Shown: positions 33,312 to 42,746, counted from the stretch's first letter. The stretch is DNA of 43,999 nucleotides from Anaerolineae bacterium (GCA_025454495.1 JALOOI010000007.1:1-43999); one strand, 5' to 3'. Numbers and translations are program-made. The notes: generated from the letters alone by a model not told the origin.

Positions 33312-34121
33312 ATGCCGGTGGCCAAACAACGTCTGGATTTGCTGCTGGTGGAGCGCGGGCTGGCGGACAGCCGTGCCCGTGCCCAGGGGATGATTATGGC
33401 CGGGGAAGTGCTGGTGAACGGCCAGCGCTGCGATAAACCTGGCACCCGCTACGCCGCCGATGTCGCCGTGACGGTGAAAGCCCGCCCGCAGTTCGTCAGC
33501 CGGGGCGGCGACAAGCTGGCCGGGGCCCTGCGTGATTTTGCGCTGGACGTAACCGGGCGCACCGCCGCCGACGTGGGGGCCAGCACCGGCGGCTTCACCG
33601 ACTGCCTGCTTCAGGCCGGCGCGGCTAAAGTGTATGCCATTGATGTGGGCTACGGCCAGCTTGCCGACAAACTGCGCCAGGATGCCCGCGTCATCAGCCT
33701 GGAGCGCACCAACGCCCGTTACCTGGCCGCGCTGCCGGAACCCGTGTCGCTGGTGGTGATTGATGCGTCGTTCATCTCGCTGCGGCTCATTTTGCCGGCC
33801 GTGCAGCGGTGGCTGTCGCCCCGCGCGGATGTGGTCGCCCTCATCAAGCCGCAGTTTGAAGCGGGCAAAGGCGACGTGGGCAAAGGCGGCGTGGTGCGCC
33901 AGAGCGCCACCCATGCCCGTGTGCTGCTGGACATCCTGACCTTTGCCGCGGACAGCGGCTTTCGCATCGCCGGGCTAACGCGCTCAGCCCTCATCGGGCC
34001 GGCCGGCAATGTGGAATTTCTGGTGTGGCTGTGCCACGCTCATGGTCACGGTCAGGGCGAGCCGCTGCCCCCGCCCATCGACCCCGCGGCGGCGATTGCT
34101 GCGCTGCTGCCCGCCGATTAA
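33312..34121 (+). CDS. tlyA: TlyA-family 2'-O-methyltransferase
   Basis: rRNA cytidine-2'-O-methyltransferase (hemolysin A-like), 269 residues. The N-terminal S4 RNA-binding domain is [20 protein letters not shown] with the VNG motif, then the linker [12 protein letters not shown], then a FtsJ-type SAM domain with [15 protein letters not shown]. The K-D-K-E methyl-transfer residues are plausible in the usual places ([15 protein letters not shown]). Normal length. Last gene of the protease operon; lepA follows after 67 bases with its own -10 box. Confidence 0.93.
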   Translation: MPVAKQRLDLLLVERGLADSRARAQGMIMAGEVLVNGQRCDKPGTRYAADVAVTVKARPQFVSRGGDKLAGALRDFALDVTGRTAADVGASTGGFTDCLLQAGAAKVYAIDVGYGQLADKLRQDARVISLERTNARYLAALPEPVSLVVIDASFISLRLILPAVQRWLSPRADVVALIKPQFEAGKGDVGKGGVVRQSATHARVLLDILTFAADSGFRIAGLTRSALIGPAGNVEFLVWLCHAHGHGQGEPLPPPIDPAAAIAALLPAD

Positions 34122-34151
34122 CTCAATCTGTGCTTGCCCCGTGCCGGCCTG

Positions 34152-34157
34152 TATAAT
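34152..34157 (+). promoter_or_regulatory. -10 box of lepA
   Basis: TATAAT lies 31 bases before the lepA ATG in the short gap after tlyA. No good -35 at 16-18 bases; TTGCCC is present at only 12 bases. Confidence 0.4.
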
Positions 34158-34188
34158 CAGCGCAGATTGAGCCAACAGGTAGCCCCGC

Positions 34189-35994
<1,806 letters not shown>

Positions 35995-36010
35995 CCACGG
36001 CGCAGCACAA

Positions 36011-36036
36011 AAAAACACCCCATCCGGGGTGTTTTT
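36011..36036 (+). terminator. Rho-independent terminator after lepA
   Basis: An 11-bp perfect stem (AAAAACACCCC with GGGGTGTTTTT, loop ATCC) directly downstream of lepA. The flanking A and T runs let it act in both directions, also for the convergent gene ending at 36051. Confidence 0.9.
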
Positions 36037-36050
36037 GGTGTCGGACGGCC

Positions 36051-36617
36051 TCAGCCGGCGAAGATGGGCCCGGCGCTGCGCTGGATGGCCTGCGCCTGCC
36101 CGGCCGTCAACCAGTCCATCTGCTGCAAATCGGCCACCACCTGCGCCAGCGTCAGCAGCGGCACCACCGGCAGCGGGCTATCCTCACCGGGCGCGGCGGC
36201 CGGTGCCAGCAGCGCCAGCCCGCGGCCAATCTCCAGCCCCACCGTGGCCGCCCGGCGCTGCATCTCCAGCAGGGTTGCCACCGCCGGCGGTGTATTCATC
36301 AGCAGCAGCGCCGGGTGCCCCACATCATACGATCCCACCAGGTCAAGCACCGGGCTTTCGCCGCGCCCCCGGCTGTACACCAGCGGCAGGCCACTTTTCA
36401 GGCTGATGGCTACCCCCAGGGGCAGCGCGTCCGGCAGGCACACCAGCCGTTCCACCGGCCCCACCAGCGGCAGCGCCAGTTCGGCGATGTGCGCCAGCAG
36501 GGCCGGGGCCGCCGGCAGCAGTTCCAGCCGCAGCCGCAGCGGGAGCACCTGCTCCCCCTGTGTAAACAGCCCCGCTTCCAGCAGCCCGTAGGCCACCAGC
36601 GCCCGCGCCAGGTTCAT
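36051..36617 (-). CDS. Orotate phosphoribosyltransferase-like protein without the PRPP loop
   Basis: 188 residues. It resembles PyrE over most of its length: an N-terminal LLEAGLFTQGEQVL helix, then GVAISLKSGLPLVYSRGRGE, aligned with the family's SxxxGxPLxYxRK segment. The PRPP-binding loop (normally DD-x-x-TTG) reads LLLMNTPPAVATLLE at 104-118, so both Asp and the TTG are gone while the following helix is kept. Hence a phosphoribosyltransferase fold that should not bind PRPP normally. It overlaps the upstream PyrF-like gene by ATGA. Family assignment is by eye and needs a profile search. Confidence 0.6.
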   Translation of the reverse strand: MNLARALVAYGLLEAGLFTQGEQVLPLRLRLELLPAAPALLAHIAELALPLVGPVERLVCLPDALPLGVAISLKSGLPLVYSRGRGESPVLDLVGSYDVGHPALLLMNTPPAVATLLEMQRRAATVGLEIGRGLALLAPAAAPGEDSPLPVVPLLTLAQVVADLQQMDWLTAGQAQAIQRSAGPIFAG

Positions 36618-37219
36618 AACAGCGCCTCCAGCGCCCGGCGAAGGTCTTCAGCGAAGGTTTCGCGTCCGCTGGCATACAGCACCTCATCCCCGGTCACGCG
36701 CAGCCGCAGCACCTCACCCGCGCTGCCGCGCAGCCGCAGCACCCGTGCCGCCGGGTGGTACAATCCGCCGGCGGCCGGCACCTCCTGGCGCTCGTCATCG
36801 GTCGCCCACAGCGCGGCATAGGGCGGCTGTGCCAGGTAAAAAGCCATATCCGCCGGGTTCGTCACCGTCAGCGCATCCACGCCGAAGCCGGTGCTGTCGG
36901 CGGCGGCGGCATAGCCCGTCCCGGTGAAGGGCGCGTGCAAAATGGTCAGCGTGTCCTGCGCGGCGAAGGCAATGGTACGCTCCAGCGCCACCGCCCCGGC
37001 CGCGCCCATCCCCAGGTACGCCGCCAGATCGAACATGATCGCGCTCACCCGTTCCCGCACCGCGCCAATCACCGCTTTACCAAACGGCAGATAGGGGTCA
37101 TCGTAGCGCTGCACCGGGTGCGGCAGTAAAAACGGGCGCGGGTTAAGCAGCAGCACCAGGTCGCTCTGGCGGGCCGCCTGCGCCGCTTCCAGCCGGGTGA
37201 CAAAATTAGTCCACGTCAT
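36614..37219 (-). CDS. Orotidine-5'-phosphate decarboxylase-like protein without catalytic residues
   Basis: 201 residues. The first ~125 fit a type 2 PyrF pattern: LVLLLNPRP (LDP position), PFGKAVIGAVRERVSAIMFDLAAYLGMGAAGAVALERTI, then VDALTVTNPADM (the DAVTVNP block). The catalytic D-x-K-x-x-D segment reads H95-A-P97-F-T-G100, and the Lys in the family's FKP segment is also missing. The rest, about 130-200, is unlike the end of a normal PyrF barrel. It overlaps cinA by 14 bases and the PyrE-like gene by 4. The order PyrF-like then PyrE-like mirrors bacterial PyrF-PyrE fusions. Probably a pseudoenzyme. Confidence 0.6.
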   Translation of the reverse strand: MTWTNFVTRLEAAQAARQSDLVLLLNPRPFLLPHPVQRYDDPYLPFGKAVIGAVRERVSAIMFDLAAYLGMGAAGAVALERTIAFAAQDTLTILHAPFTGTGYAAAADSTGFGVDALTVTNPADMAFYLAQPPYAALWATDDERQEVPAAGGLYHPAARVLRLRGSAGEVLRLRVTGDEVLYASGRETFAEDLRRALEALL

Positions 37220-38447
37220 GCTGCTGCTCTTTCAACATCCGCCATAAGACCGACATCGCCCACCGGCTCACCCAGCCCCGCGCCAGGTCTTCTTTGCCGC
37301 CAAAACCGTACACCCGCGATTGTGACCGGGCCGGGGTATACACCGCCACCGCGGTTGCTTCGGCGGTATCGGCATCGTCACCGGCCTCCGGCAGGCTGAT
37401 GATGACAATCGCGCCCGCTGCCCCGGAGGCCTGGCACAGTCGTTCGGCTTCGCGGCCGGCCAGCTCCCGGAACGACAGCCCGTCCGCGTCGGTGATGGCG
37501 GCATACAGGCTGGCCGGATCAGGATAGGTGTGTGTGGCGGCCAGCACCGCCGCACTGCCGGCCGCGGCCTGTATTTTAGCGATCACCGCGTCCTGAATGC
37601 CCGCTTCGATGACCGCCACCTGCTGCCCCTGCGCCTGCAAAAGCTGCGTTAATACGCCTTCCAGCGTATCGCTGTCGCGCCCAAAGATGTATTCCCCCAC
37701 GCGCTCGCGTACCTGCGCTTCAAACGCATCCAGCAGCGCATCGGCCGCGGCGGCATCGGCCGCTTTCGCCGTCAGCCGAATATCCACCACCCCCTGATGC
37801 GCCGCCAGCCCCAGCGAGGGATTGCTGGCCTCCAGCAAATCGGCCCCCAGCATATCATCCAGCGCACTCTCGCCGATGCCGGCCACCTTTACATTGCGGG
37901 CTTTGATGATGCCCAGGTGATACGTTTGCCGCAGATAGGGGATGACGCGCTCCGTCATCAAAAATTTCATTTCGCGGGGCACGCCGGGCAGGCTGATGAT
38001 GCAGCGCCCTTCCAGCGGCACGATGAACGCCGGCGCGGTGCCCACCGGGTTTTCGATCACCGTTGCGCCCTGCGGCAAATAGGCCTGCCGCCGGTTGTTC
38101 TCGGTCATCTGCGCCCGGAACATGGTAAACCGCGCCGCGATCTGATCCAGCAGTTCCTGATGAAACACCAGTTCCCGCCCCGTCGCCGCTGCGATGCCCT
38201 GGCGCGTCATATCATCCACCGTGGGGCCCAGCCCGCCGCAGGTGATGACCACATCCGCCCGGCTGAGCGCCAGCCGAATGGCGCTGGCGATGCGCCCTTC
38301 GTTATCCCCCACGGCCGTCTTAAAGTACAGGTTAATCCCCAGGTCACGCAGGGCCCGCGCCAGATACACCGAATTGGTATCGGTGATTTCGCCAAGGAGA
38401 ATTTCCGTCCCGATGGCGATGATCTCGGCATTCACATTCTGGAACAT
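37206..38447 (-). CDS. CinA-family protein with altered C-terminal deamidase domain
   Basis: 413 residues, two-domain CinA layout. The N-terminal COG1058 domain is intact (NAEIIAIGTEILLGEITDTN, CGGLGPTVDD, ENNRRQAYLP, ENPVGTAPAF, LPGVPREM). The C-terminal PncC-like domain normally has AESCTGGLIAA; here the stretch is IEAGIQDAVIAK (280-291), so the catalytic Ser is Ala282 and the Cys-Thr-Gly-Gly is lost. Nicotinamide-nucleotide deamidation is therefore doubtful, while the pyrophosphatase-like domain may work. The ATG has GAGG upstream. First gene of an operon with the PyrF-like and PyrE-like proteins. Confidence 0.88.
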   Translation of the reverse strand: MFQNVNAEIIAIGTEILLGEITDTNSVYLARALRDLGINLYFKTAVGDNEGRIASAIRLALSRADVVITCGGLGPTVDDMTRQGIAAATGRELVFHQELLDQIAARFTMFRAQMTENNRRQAYLPQGATVIENPVGTAPAFIVPLEGRCIISLPGVPREMKFLMTERVIPYLRQTYHLGIIKARNVKVAGIGESALDDMLGADLLEASNPSLGLAAHQGVVDIRLTAKAADAAAADALLDAFEAQVRERVGEYIFGRDSDTLEGVLTQLLQAQGQQVAVIEAGIQDAVIAKIQAAAGSAAVLAATHTYPDPASLYAAITDADGLSFRELAGREAERLCQASGAAGAIVIISLPEAGDDADTAEATAVAVYTPARSQSRVYGFGGKEDLARGWVSRWAMSVLWRMLKEQQHDVD

Positions 38448-38530
38448 GCAGCCTCATTTCTGTCTATCATACAAGTATCCTGTACCTCATCTCGCCCGAT
38501 CGGCCCGGGCCGCCGGACAGAAGGAAGTTG

Positions 38531-38558
38531 TTGCAAAATCTGAGAGACACATTATAAT
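38531..38558 (+). promoter_or_regulatory. Strong promoter for the CUT1-type ATPase gene
   Basis: TTGCAA (38531-38536), 16 bases, TATAAT (38553-38558). It implies a leader of about 80 bases before the TTG start at 38646. No riboswitch-like fold was recognised in the leader. Confidence 0.75.
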
Positions 38559-38645
38559 CGGGCTGTTCATAGAGGTTTTGCAATCTGCAAAATCTTTGTG
38601 TAGACTAACCAGGTGTTGATTAGATTTCATTAAACGGAGGCTATT

Positions 38646-39779
38646 TTGGCAGGCGTAACGTTCGACCATGTCTATAAACGGTACGGTGATCTTGTCGTCG
38701 TCAACGACTTCAACATTCAGGTCGCCGATAAAGAATTTCTGGTGTTTGTCGGCCCTTCTGGCTGCGGCAAATCCACCAGCCTGCGTATGCTGGCCGGTCT
38801 GGAAGAAATCAGCGACGGCCGGATTTTGATCGGTGATCGCGTTGTCAATAATGTGGCTCCTAAAGATCGTGACGTGGCGATGGTGTTCCAGAGCTACGCG
38901 CTTTATCCGCATATGACCGTTTATGATAACATGGCTTTTGGCTTAAAGCTGCGTAAAACCCCCAAACAGATCATTGACCAGCGCGTGAATGAAGCGGCCA
39001 AGAGCCTGGGCATTGAGCACCTGCTCACCCGCCGCCCGCGCCAGCTCTCCGGCGGGCAGCGCCAGCGCGTGGCCGTGGGCCGCGCCATCGTGCGCGAACC
39101 AGCCGTGTTCCTGATGGACGAACCGCTGTCCAACCTGGATGCCAAGCTGCGCGTGGAAGCCCGTTCCTTCATCAGCAAGCTGCACCAGCGCCTGGAAACG
39201 ACGTTCATCTACGTCACCCATGACCAGGTGGAAGCCATGACCATGGGTACGCGCATCTGCGTTCTCAGCGCCGGCAAGCTCCAGCAGATTGATACGCCCT
39301 ATAACCTGTATCACAATCCCTTCAACGTCTTTGTGGCCGGCTTCATCGGCAGCCCGTCCATGAACTTCTTCGATGCCCTCCTGAAGCCCGCCGGCGAAGC
39401 GCTGGAAGTGGATACGGGCGTGTTCAAGATCACCATTCCGGCGGCCAAGGCTGCGCCCTTTAAGAGCCACGCCGGCAAAGAAGTCATCCTGGGCATCCGC
39501 CCCGAAGACATCCACGACAGCGAATTCCTGCCCCCCGGCATTGACCCGGCGCAGGTGCAGGCCAACGTGGAAGTGGTGGAGCAGATGGGCAACGAAATGA
39601 TCCTCTACCTGGAAACGGGTGGCAAGAATTACATCGCCCGTACCGACCCGCGCACCAGAGCGCGCGTGGGGGCCCCCATGGGCGTGGTGATGAACCTGGA
39701 CAACATGCACCTGTTTGATCGCACCAGTGAGCTGTCGCTGGCATATGACCACAAGCTGAAGGAAATGGCCCGCGCCTGA
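38646..39779 (+). CDS. CUT1-type ABC transporter ATPase (UgpC/MsmX-like), orphan
   Basis: ATP-binding subunit for carbohydrate-type importers, 377 residues. Walker A is GPSGCGKST (36-44), the signature LSGGQ (134-138) and Walker B VFLMDEP (Asp158, Glu159), followed by a C-terminal TOBE/MOP part (GIRPEDIHD, then VEVVEQMGNEMILYLE). The start is TTG with GGAGG 5 bases upstream. It stands alone with its own promoter and terminator, with no permease or binding protein beside it. It is therefore likely a shared ATPase serving several sugar importers, as MsmX does. It is the wrong class to energise the two dipeptide-type permease pairs in this window. Confidence 0.92.
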   Translation: MAGVTFDHVYKRYGDLVVVNDFNIQVADKEFLVFVGPSGCGKSTSLRMLAGLEEISDGRILIGDRVVNNVAPKDRDVAMVFQSYALYPHMTVYDNMAFGLKLRKTPKQIIDQRVNEAAKSLGIEHLLTRRPRQLSGGQRQRVAVGRAIVREPAVFLMDEPLSNLDAKLRVEARSFISKLHQRLETTFIYVTHDQVEAMTMGTRICVLSAGKLQQIDTPYNLYHNPFNVFVAGFIGSPSMNFFDALLKPAGEALEVDTGVFKITIPAAKAAPFKSHAGKEVILGIRPEDIHDSEFLPPGIDPAQVQANVEVVEQMGNEMILYLETGGKNYIARTDPRTRARVGAPMGVVMNLDNMHLFDRTSELSLAYDHKLKEMARA

Positions 39780-39804
39780 TCGTCCGGCTGCGATCTCACC
39801 AATC

Positions 39805-39832
39805 AAAAAACCGTCCCTGTGGACGGTTTTTT
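39805..39832 (+). terminator. Rho-independent terminator after the ATPase gene
   Basis: AAAAAACCGTCC (39805-39816) pairs perfectly with GGACGGTTTTTT (39821-39832), loop CTGT. It also suits the convergent gene ending at 39849. Confidence 0.9.
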
Positions 39833-39848
39833 CGTGGTTGGAAGGCGG

Positions 39849-40145
39849 TCACTGGCGCAGCACCGGGCGAAACTTGTAACCATAAACGATCATGCCCTTG
39901 CTGCCTTCGGTCGTCAGTTTGCGCGTCACCATCTCCACGCGGTCGCCAATGGCAATGCTGCCATCCACATCCGTAATTTGTGCCGTGACGATGGGGCCTT
40001 CATCCAGCTTCACCAGCGCCAGCAGGTATGGGGCCTGCTCATCGAACCCGGCCGGCGCTTCCTGAAGCATGGTGTAGCTGTAAATTTCGCCGGTGCCGGC
40101 AAAAGTATACTGTTCCTGGGAGGGGCTGAGATGCGGCAGGCTCAT
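39849..40145 (-). CDS. DUF35 OB-fold protein (C-terminal half of a split DUF35)
   Basis: 98 residues forming only the OB-fold half of a DUF35 protein: FAGTGEIYSYTMLQEAPAGF, PYLLALVKLDEGP, AIGDRVEMVTRK, and the end MIVYGYKFRPVL. Full DUF35 proteins have a rubredoxin-like zinc ribbon in front. In archaea such a protein holds thiolase and HMG-CoA synthase together. Here the ribbon half is the separate gene 40162-40323, 16 bases upstream. In this reading frame a TGA lies two codons before the ATG (40149-40151), so it is not simply joined to the ribbon frame. Confidence 0.88.
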   Translation of the reverse strand: MSLPHLSPSQEQYTFAGTGEIYSYTMLQEAPAGFDEQAPYLLALVKLDEGPIVTAQITDVDGSIAIGDRVEMVTRKLTTEGSKGMIVYGYKFRPVLRQ

Positions 40146-40161
40146 CGCTCAGGACTCGCTT

Positions 40162-40323
40162 TCAGGCGCTGATTTTAACAGCAGCGACTTCGTCGGTGGT
40201 TTCGCGGTTCTGCGCGGTGTCTTCGGTCGGGCGCGGCTGAAGGCTCACCTGCCCGCTGGTGTGGCGGAACCCTTCCAGACGATAATTCTGTTTTTTCATG
40301 CGCCAGTAGCGTGCAACCTGCAT
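40162..40323 (-). CDS. Small DUF35-ribbon-like protein lacking zinc cysteines (N-terminal half of a split DUF35)
   Basis: 53 residues. The first ~20, QVARYWRMKKQNYRLEGFR, match the N-terminal helix of DUF35 proteins (RYWR-x-YRLEG). The ribbon that should follow (C-x-x-C-G ... PPR-x-C-x-x-C) reads HTSGQVSLQPRPTEDTAQN: no cysteines, although GQV and QPRP keep the ribbon register. The ATG at 40323 has GGAG 8 bases upstream; the frame is open to 40395 without support. It ends at TGA 40162-40164 and the OB-fold gene starts 16 bases later. Expected to work together with the OB-fold protein. Confidence 0.75.
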   Translation of the reverse strand: MQVARYWRMKKQNYRLEGFRHTSGQVSLQPRPTEDTAQNRETTDEVAAVKISA

Positions 40324-40414
40324 GATGTCATCTCCATTGTCACGTGTGCTTTTTTTCACAACTCTGTCGCCAGTATAGGTGGCGGGGGCTATCAAAAGCT
40401 ATCATCCTGCTTCT

Positions 40415-40450
40415 GGCAGGCTGTCAGAGCCTCTCAAAGCCTGCCCTTTT
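40415..40450. other. Hairpin in the gap between thiolase-like and ribbon genes
   Basis: GGCAGGCT (40415-40422) pairs with AGCCTGCC (40438-40445), followed on the plus strand by CTTTTT. The 192-base gap 40324-40515 also has several short repeats of the AGCTATCA/GCTCTCA type and a minus-strand TATACT (40377-40372) without a matching -35. The T run is on the strand opposite to the genes, so a terminator role for the HMG-CoA operon is not supported. Confidence 0.4.
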
Positions 40451-40515
40451 TGCTCATGGCGCGTTCATATCGCTCACAAAAGCTCTCAGGGCTGGCCTGA
40501 TGGCTCATCCGCTGC

Positions 40516-41661
40516 TCATCGGCGCTGGAGGATGTGCGTCACGGCGCTGGCCGCCAGCCCGCCCAGGCTCTGGATCATGGCCGTCTTTGCGCCGGGCACC
40601 TGGTTGGCCCCCGCGCTGCCGCGCAGTTGCTGGCACGCTTCCACTGCCTGGTAGACCCCGGTTGCCCCGGCCGGGTGGCCGCGGCTTTTCAGCCCGCCAA
40701 AGGTGCTGATCGGCAGTTTGCCATGCAGCCCAATCTCGCTGCTCATCTGCCAGCCCTGCCCCGGCATGGCAAAACCGGCGGCTTCCAGGCTCAGCACGCT
40801 GAGGATGGTGAAGGCATCATGCACCTCAAACAGATCAATGGCTTCGCGCGTCAGCCGGGCCCGGGCCAGCGCCTGGTTCACCGAGTGTTCCACGGCGGCC
40901 AGGTGCAGCAGCCGCGGCCGATCCTGAAGCATAAAGCTGTCAGTGGCGGCGGCGCTGCCGGTGATCCTGATGGGCACCGGGTGTTCATCCTCGGCGCGGG
41001 TGGCCGGCACAATGACCACCGCCGCCGCGCCATCGCCATCCGGGGCACTGTCGAACAGGCTCACCGGCTCGGCCGTCATGGGCGCTCTGGCGAAAGCGCC
41101 CGCTTTGATGCTGTTGCGATACATGGCATAGTCGTTCTTTTGCCCGTTGGCATGGGCATTGATGCTGAAGCCCTCAAAAGCGTTCAGATCAACACCATAC
41201 TCATGCATGTAGCGCCGCATCAACAGCGCCGCCAGCGCCGTGAGCGTTGCGCCGTGCATCGCTTCGTAATCAGCATCCAGGCTGATGTTACGGGCTTTCA
41301 CCCGGTCACTGCCCACAATATCAGTCACTTTTTCCGCGCCGATGACCAGAGCATGTTCCACCTGCCCGGAACTGACCGCCAGATGGGCCATCCGCAGCGC
41401 CGCCCCGCCGGCAGCATCGCCCGATTCGATGGTGATGGCTTCGACACCGCGCAGCCCCATGTAATCCGCAATCAGCGCGGCCAGGTGGCTTTGCTGGTTG
41501 AAGGTGCTGCCATAAGCATTGGCCACATAAATGGCATCCACCCGCTTCAGCCCGGCATCATTCAGCGCCTGATGCGCGGCGGCGGCAGCCAGTTCGCGCA
41601 GCGCTGTACCCCAGTGTTCCCCGACGGCAGTCATGCCGATTCCGGTGATGGCAGTCGTCAT
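40516..41661 (-). CDS. Archaeal-type thiolase-like protein lacking the nucleophilic Cys
   Basis: 381-residue thiolase fold of the SCPx/archaeal acetoacetyl-CoA thiolase type, placed where acetoacetyl-CoA thiolase belongs in the mevalonate operon. Later motifs are kept: EVHDAFTI with its His, GGLKSRGHPAGATG with the second His, and QSLGG. The nucleophile segment, usually ESACASGG, reads IESGDAAGGAAL, with Asp82 where Cys should be. Claisen condensation through a covalent acyl-Cys is therefore not expected. Cys-less thiolase-fold partners of DUF35 proteins are known as retro-aldolases in steroid side-chain degradation (Ltp2). It is 5 bases downstream of HMG-CoA synthase, so cotranscribed. Confidence 0.88.
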   Translation of the reverse strand: MTTAITGIGMTAVGEHWGTALRELAAAAAHQALNDAGLKRVDAIYVANAYGSTFNQQSHLAALIADYMGLRGVEAITIESGDAAGGAALRMAHLAVSSGQVEHALVIGAEKVTDIVGSDRVKARNISLDADYEAMHGATLTALAALLMRRYMHEYGVDLNAFEGFSINAHANGQKNDYAMYRNSIKAGAFARAPMTAEPVSLFDSAPDGDGAAAVVIVPATRAEDEHPVPIRITGSAAATDSFMLQDRPRLLHLAAVEHSVNQALARARLTREAIDLFEVHDAFTILSVLSLEAAGFAMPGQGWQMSSEIGLHGKLPISTFGGLKSRGHPAGATGVYQAVEACQQLRGSAGANQVPGAKTAMIQSLGGLAASAVTHILQRR

Positions 41662-41666
41662 CGTCT

Positions 41667-42746
41667 TCAGTCCTTCAGTTTGCCGCGATAACGGCAGTAC
41701 GTCGCGTAATCAATCACGGTGCGCCGCTGGATGTATTCGCGGGTGGTCGGCGCGACCTGCTGCACCTGTGTAATCCGGTCGGTTACTTGCAGGTCAAACG
41801 CATCTGACCCGGCACCGCTGCCATAGCTCACCATCAGGATGCGGTCGCCCGGCCGGGCAATATCCAGGATGGCGGTTAAGCCGAGCATACAGGAACCGGA
41901 ATAGACGTTACCGACCTCATTGGCCAGCAGCCCGGTTTCAATCTGCGCGGGTTTAAAACCGAGCATCTGCGCGGCCCGCGAGGGAAATTTAACGTTGGGC
42001 TGGTGGAAGACACCATAGGTATAGTCCTCCGCGCGGGTGCCCATCAGCTCCATCAGTTTGCTGGCTGCGGAGATGGTGTGGTTAAAATAGGCTGGCTCTC
42101 CGGTGAAGCGGTCGCCGTGGCTGGGGTACGTTTCGCCTTCACGCCGCCAGAAATCGGGCGTATCGGTGACGAAACTGTAGCTGCCCTGGTAGACCGCGCA
42201 GGCTTCTGCGCCCGGCCCCAGCAAAAAGGCGGCCCCGCCGGAAGCTGCGGTGTATTCCAGCGCATCGCCGGGACGGCCCTGGGCGGTATCCATGCCAATG
42301 CTGAGGGCATATTTGCCCATGTTGCTGCCGATCAGCCCGATGGAGGCCTGCACGGCTTCGGTGCCGGCTTTGCAGGCAAATTCCCAGTCCGCCGCCTGAA
42401 TATTGGCGGATGCCCCAATGCTCTCGGCGACGATGGTGCTGGTGGGTTTGACGGCGTAAGGATGGCTTTCGCTGCCCACCCAGATGGCGCGAATATCCCG
42501 CGGGTCAATCCCGGCGCGGCGCAGGGCGTTGCGGGCGGCTTCAATGGACATGGTGGCCACGTCTTCATCTTCCCCGGCGACGGCTTTTTCCAGCACCGGC
42601 GGGGTACTCAGGTCGCGCGTCCACACATGGGCGATTTCCCGCCCCGGCAGGCGATACCGCGGTACGTAGGCCCCGTAGCCCACAATGCCCACCTGGCGAT
42701 CAGGCTTCATCAACAGGGATTGCAGTTCTTCAACATGATTCTTCAT
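41667..42746 (-). CDS. Hydroxymethylglutaryl-CoA synthase, archaeal type
   Basis: Condenses acetyl-CoA with acetoacetyl-CoA to HMG-CoA; 359 residues. The archaeal-type pattern is clear: [30 protein letters not shown] with the general-base Glu (about 61), [13 protein letters not shown], Cys125 in [27 protein letters not shown], and FHQPNVKFP with the catalytic His. All three catalytic residues are present. The ATG at 42746 overlaps the reductase stop and has GAGG 8 bases upstream. An internal ATG 12 codons later would match the conserved N-terminus more closely. In archaea this enzyme forms a complex with thiolase and DUF35. Confidence 0.95.
   Translation of the reverse strand: MKNHVEELQSLLMKPDRQVGIVGYGAYVPRYRLPGREIAHVWTRDLSTPPVLEKAVAGEDEDVATMSIEAARNALRRAGIDPRDIRAIWVGSESHPYAVKPTSTIVAESIGASANIQAADWEFACKAGTEAVQASIGLIGSNMGKYALSIGMDTAQGRPGDALEYTAASGGAAFLLGPGAEACAVYQGSYSFVTDTPDFWRREGETYPSHGDRFTGEPAYFNHTISAASKLMELMGTRAEDYTYGVFHQPNVKFPSRAAQMLGFKPAQIETGLLANEVGNVYSGSCMLGLTAILDIARPGDRILMVSYGSGAGSDAFDLQVTDRITQVQQVAPTTREYIQRRTVIDYATYCRYRGKLKD

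Noticed and set aside
31071-33914. A 947-codon open frame antisense to the exported protease and tlyA
   Set aside because: Compositionally an antisense shadow (His/Gly/Gln-rich, no recognisable domain) of two genes with clear catalytic motifs.
38559-38645. Leader of the CUT1-type ATPase gene considered as a riboswitch
   Set aside because: About 80 bases with no conserved riboswitch core or terminator/antiterminator pair that I could recognise.
39849-40323. DUF35 split explained by a single frameshift error
   Set aside because: The ribbon frame stops at 40162-40164 and the OB-fold frame has its own TGA at 40149-40151, so no single indel between them yields one open frame; the ribbon gene also has its own GGAG site and lacks zinc cysteines independently of any frameshift.
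40415-40450. Hairpin plus T run read as the terminator of the HMG-CoA operon
   Set aside because: The T run is on the plus strand, while the flanking genes are on the minus strand, so it cannot be a standard terminator for them.
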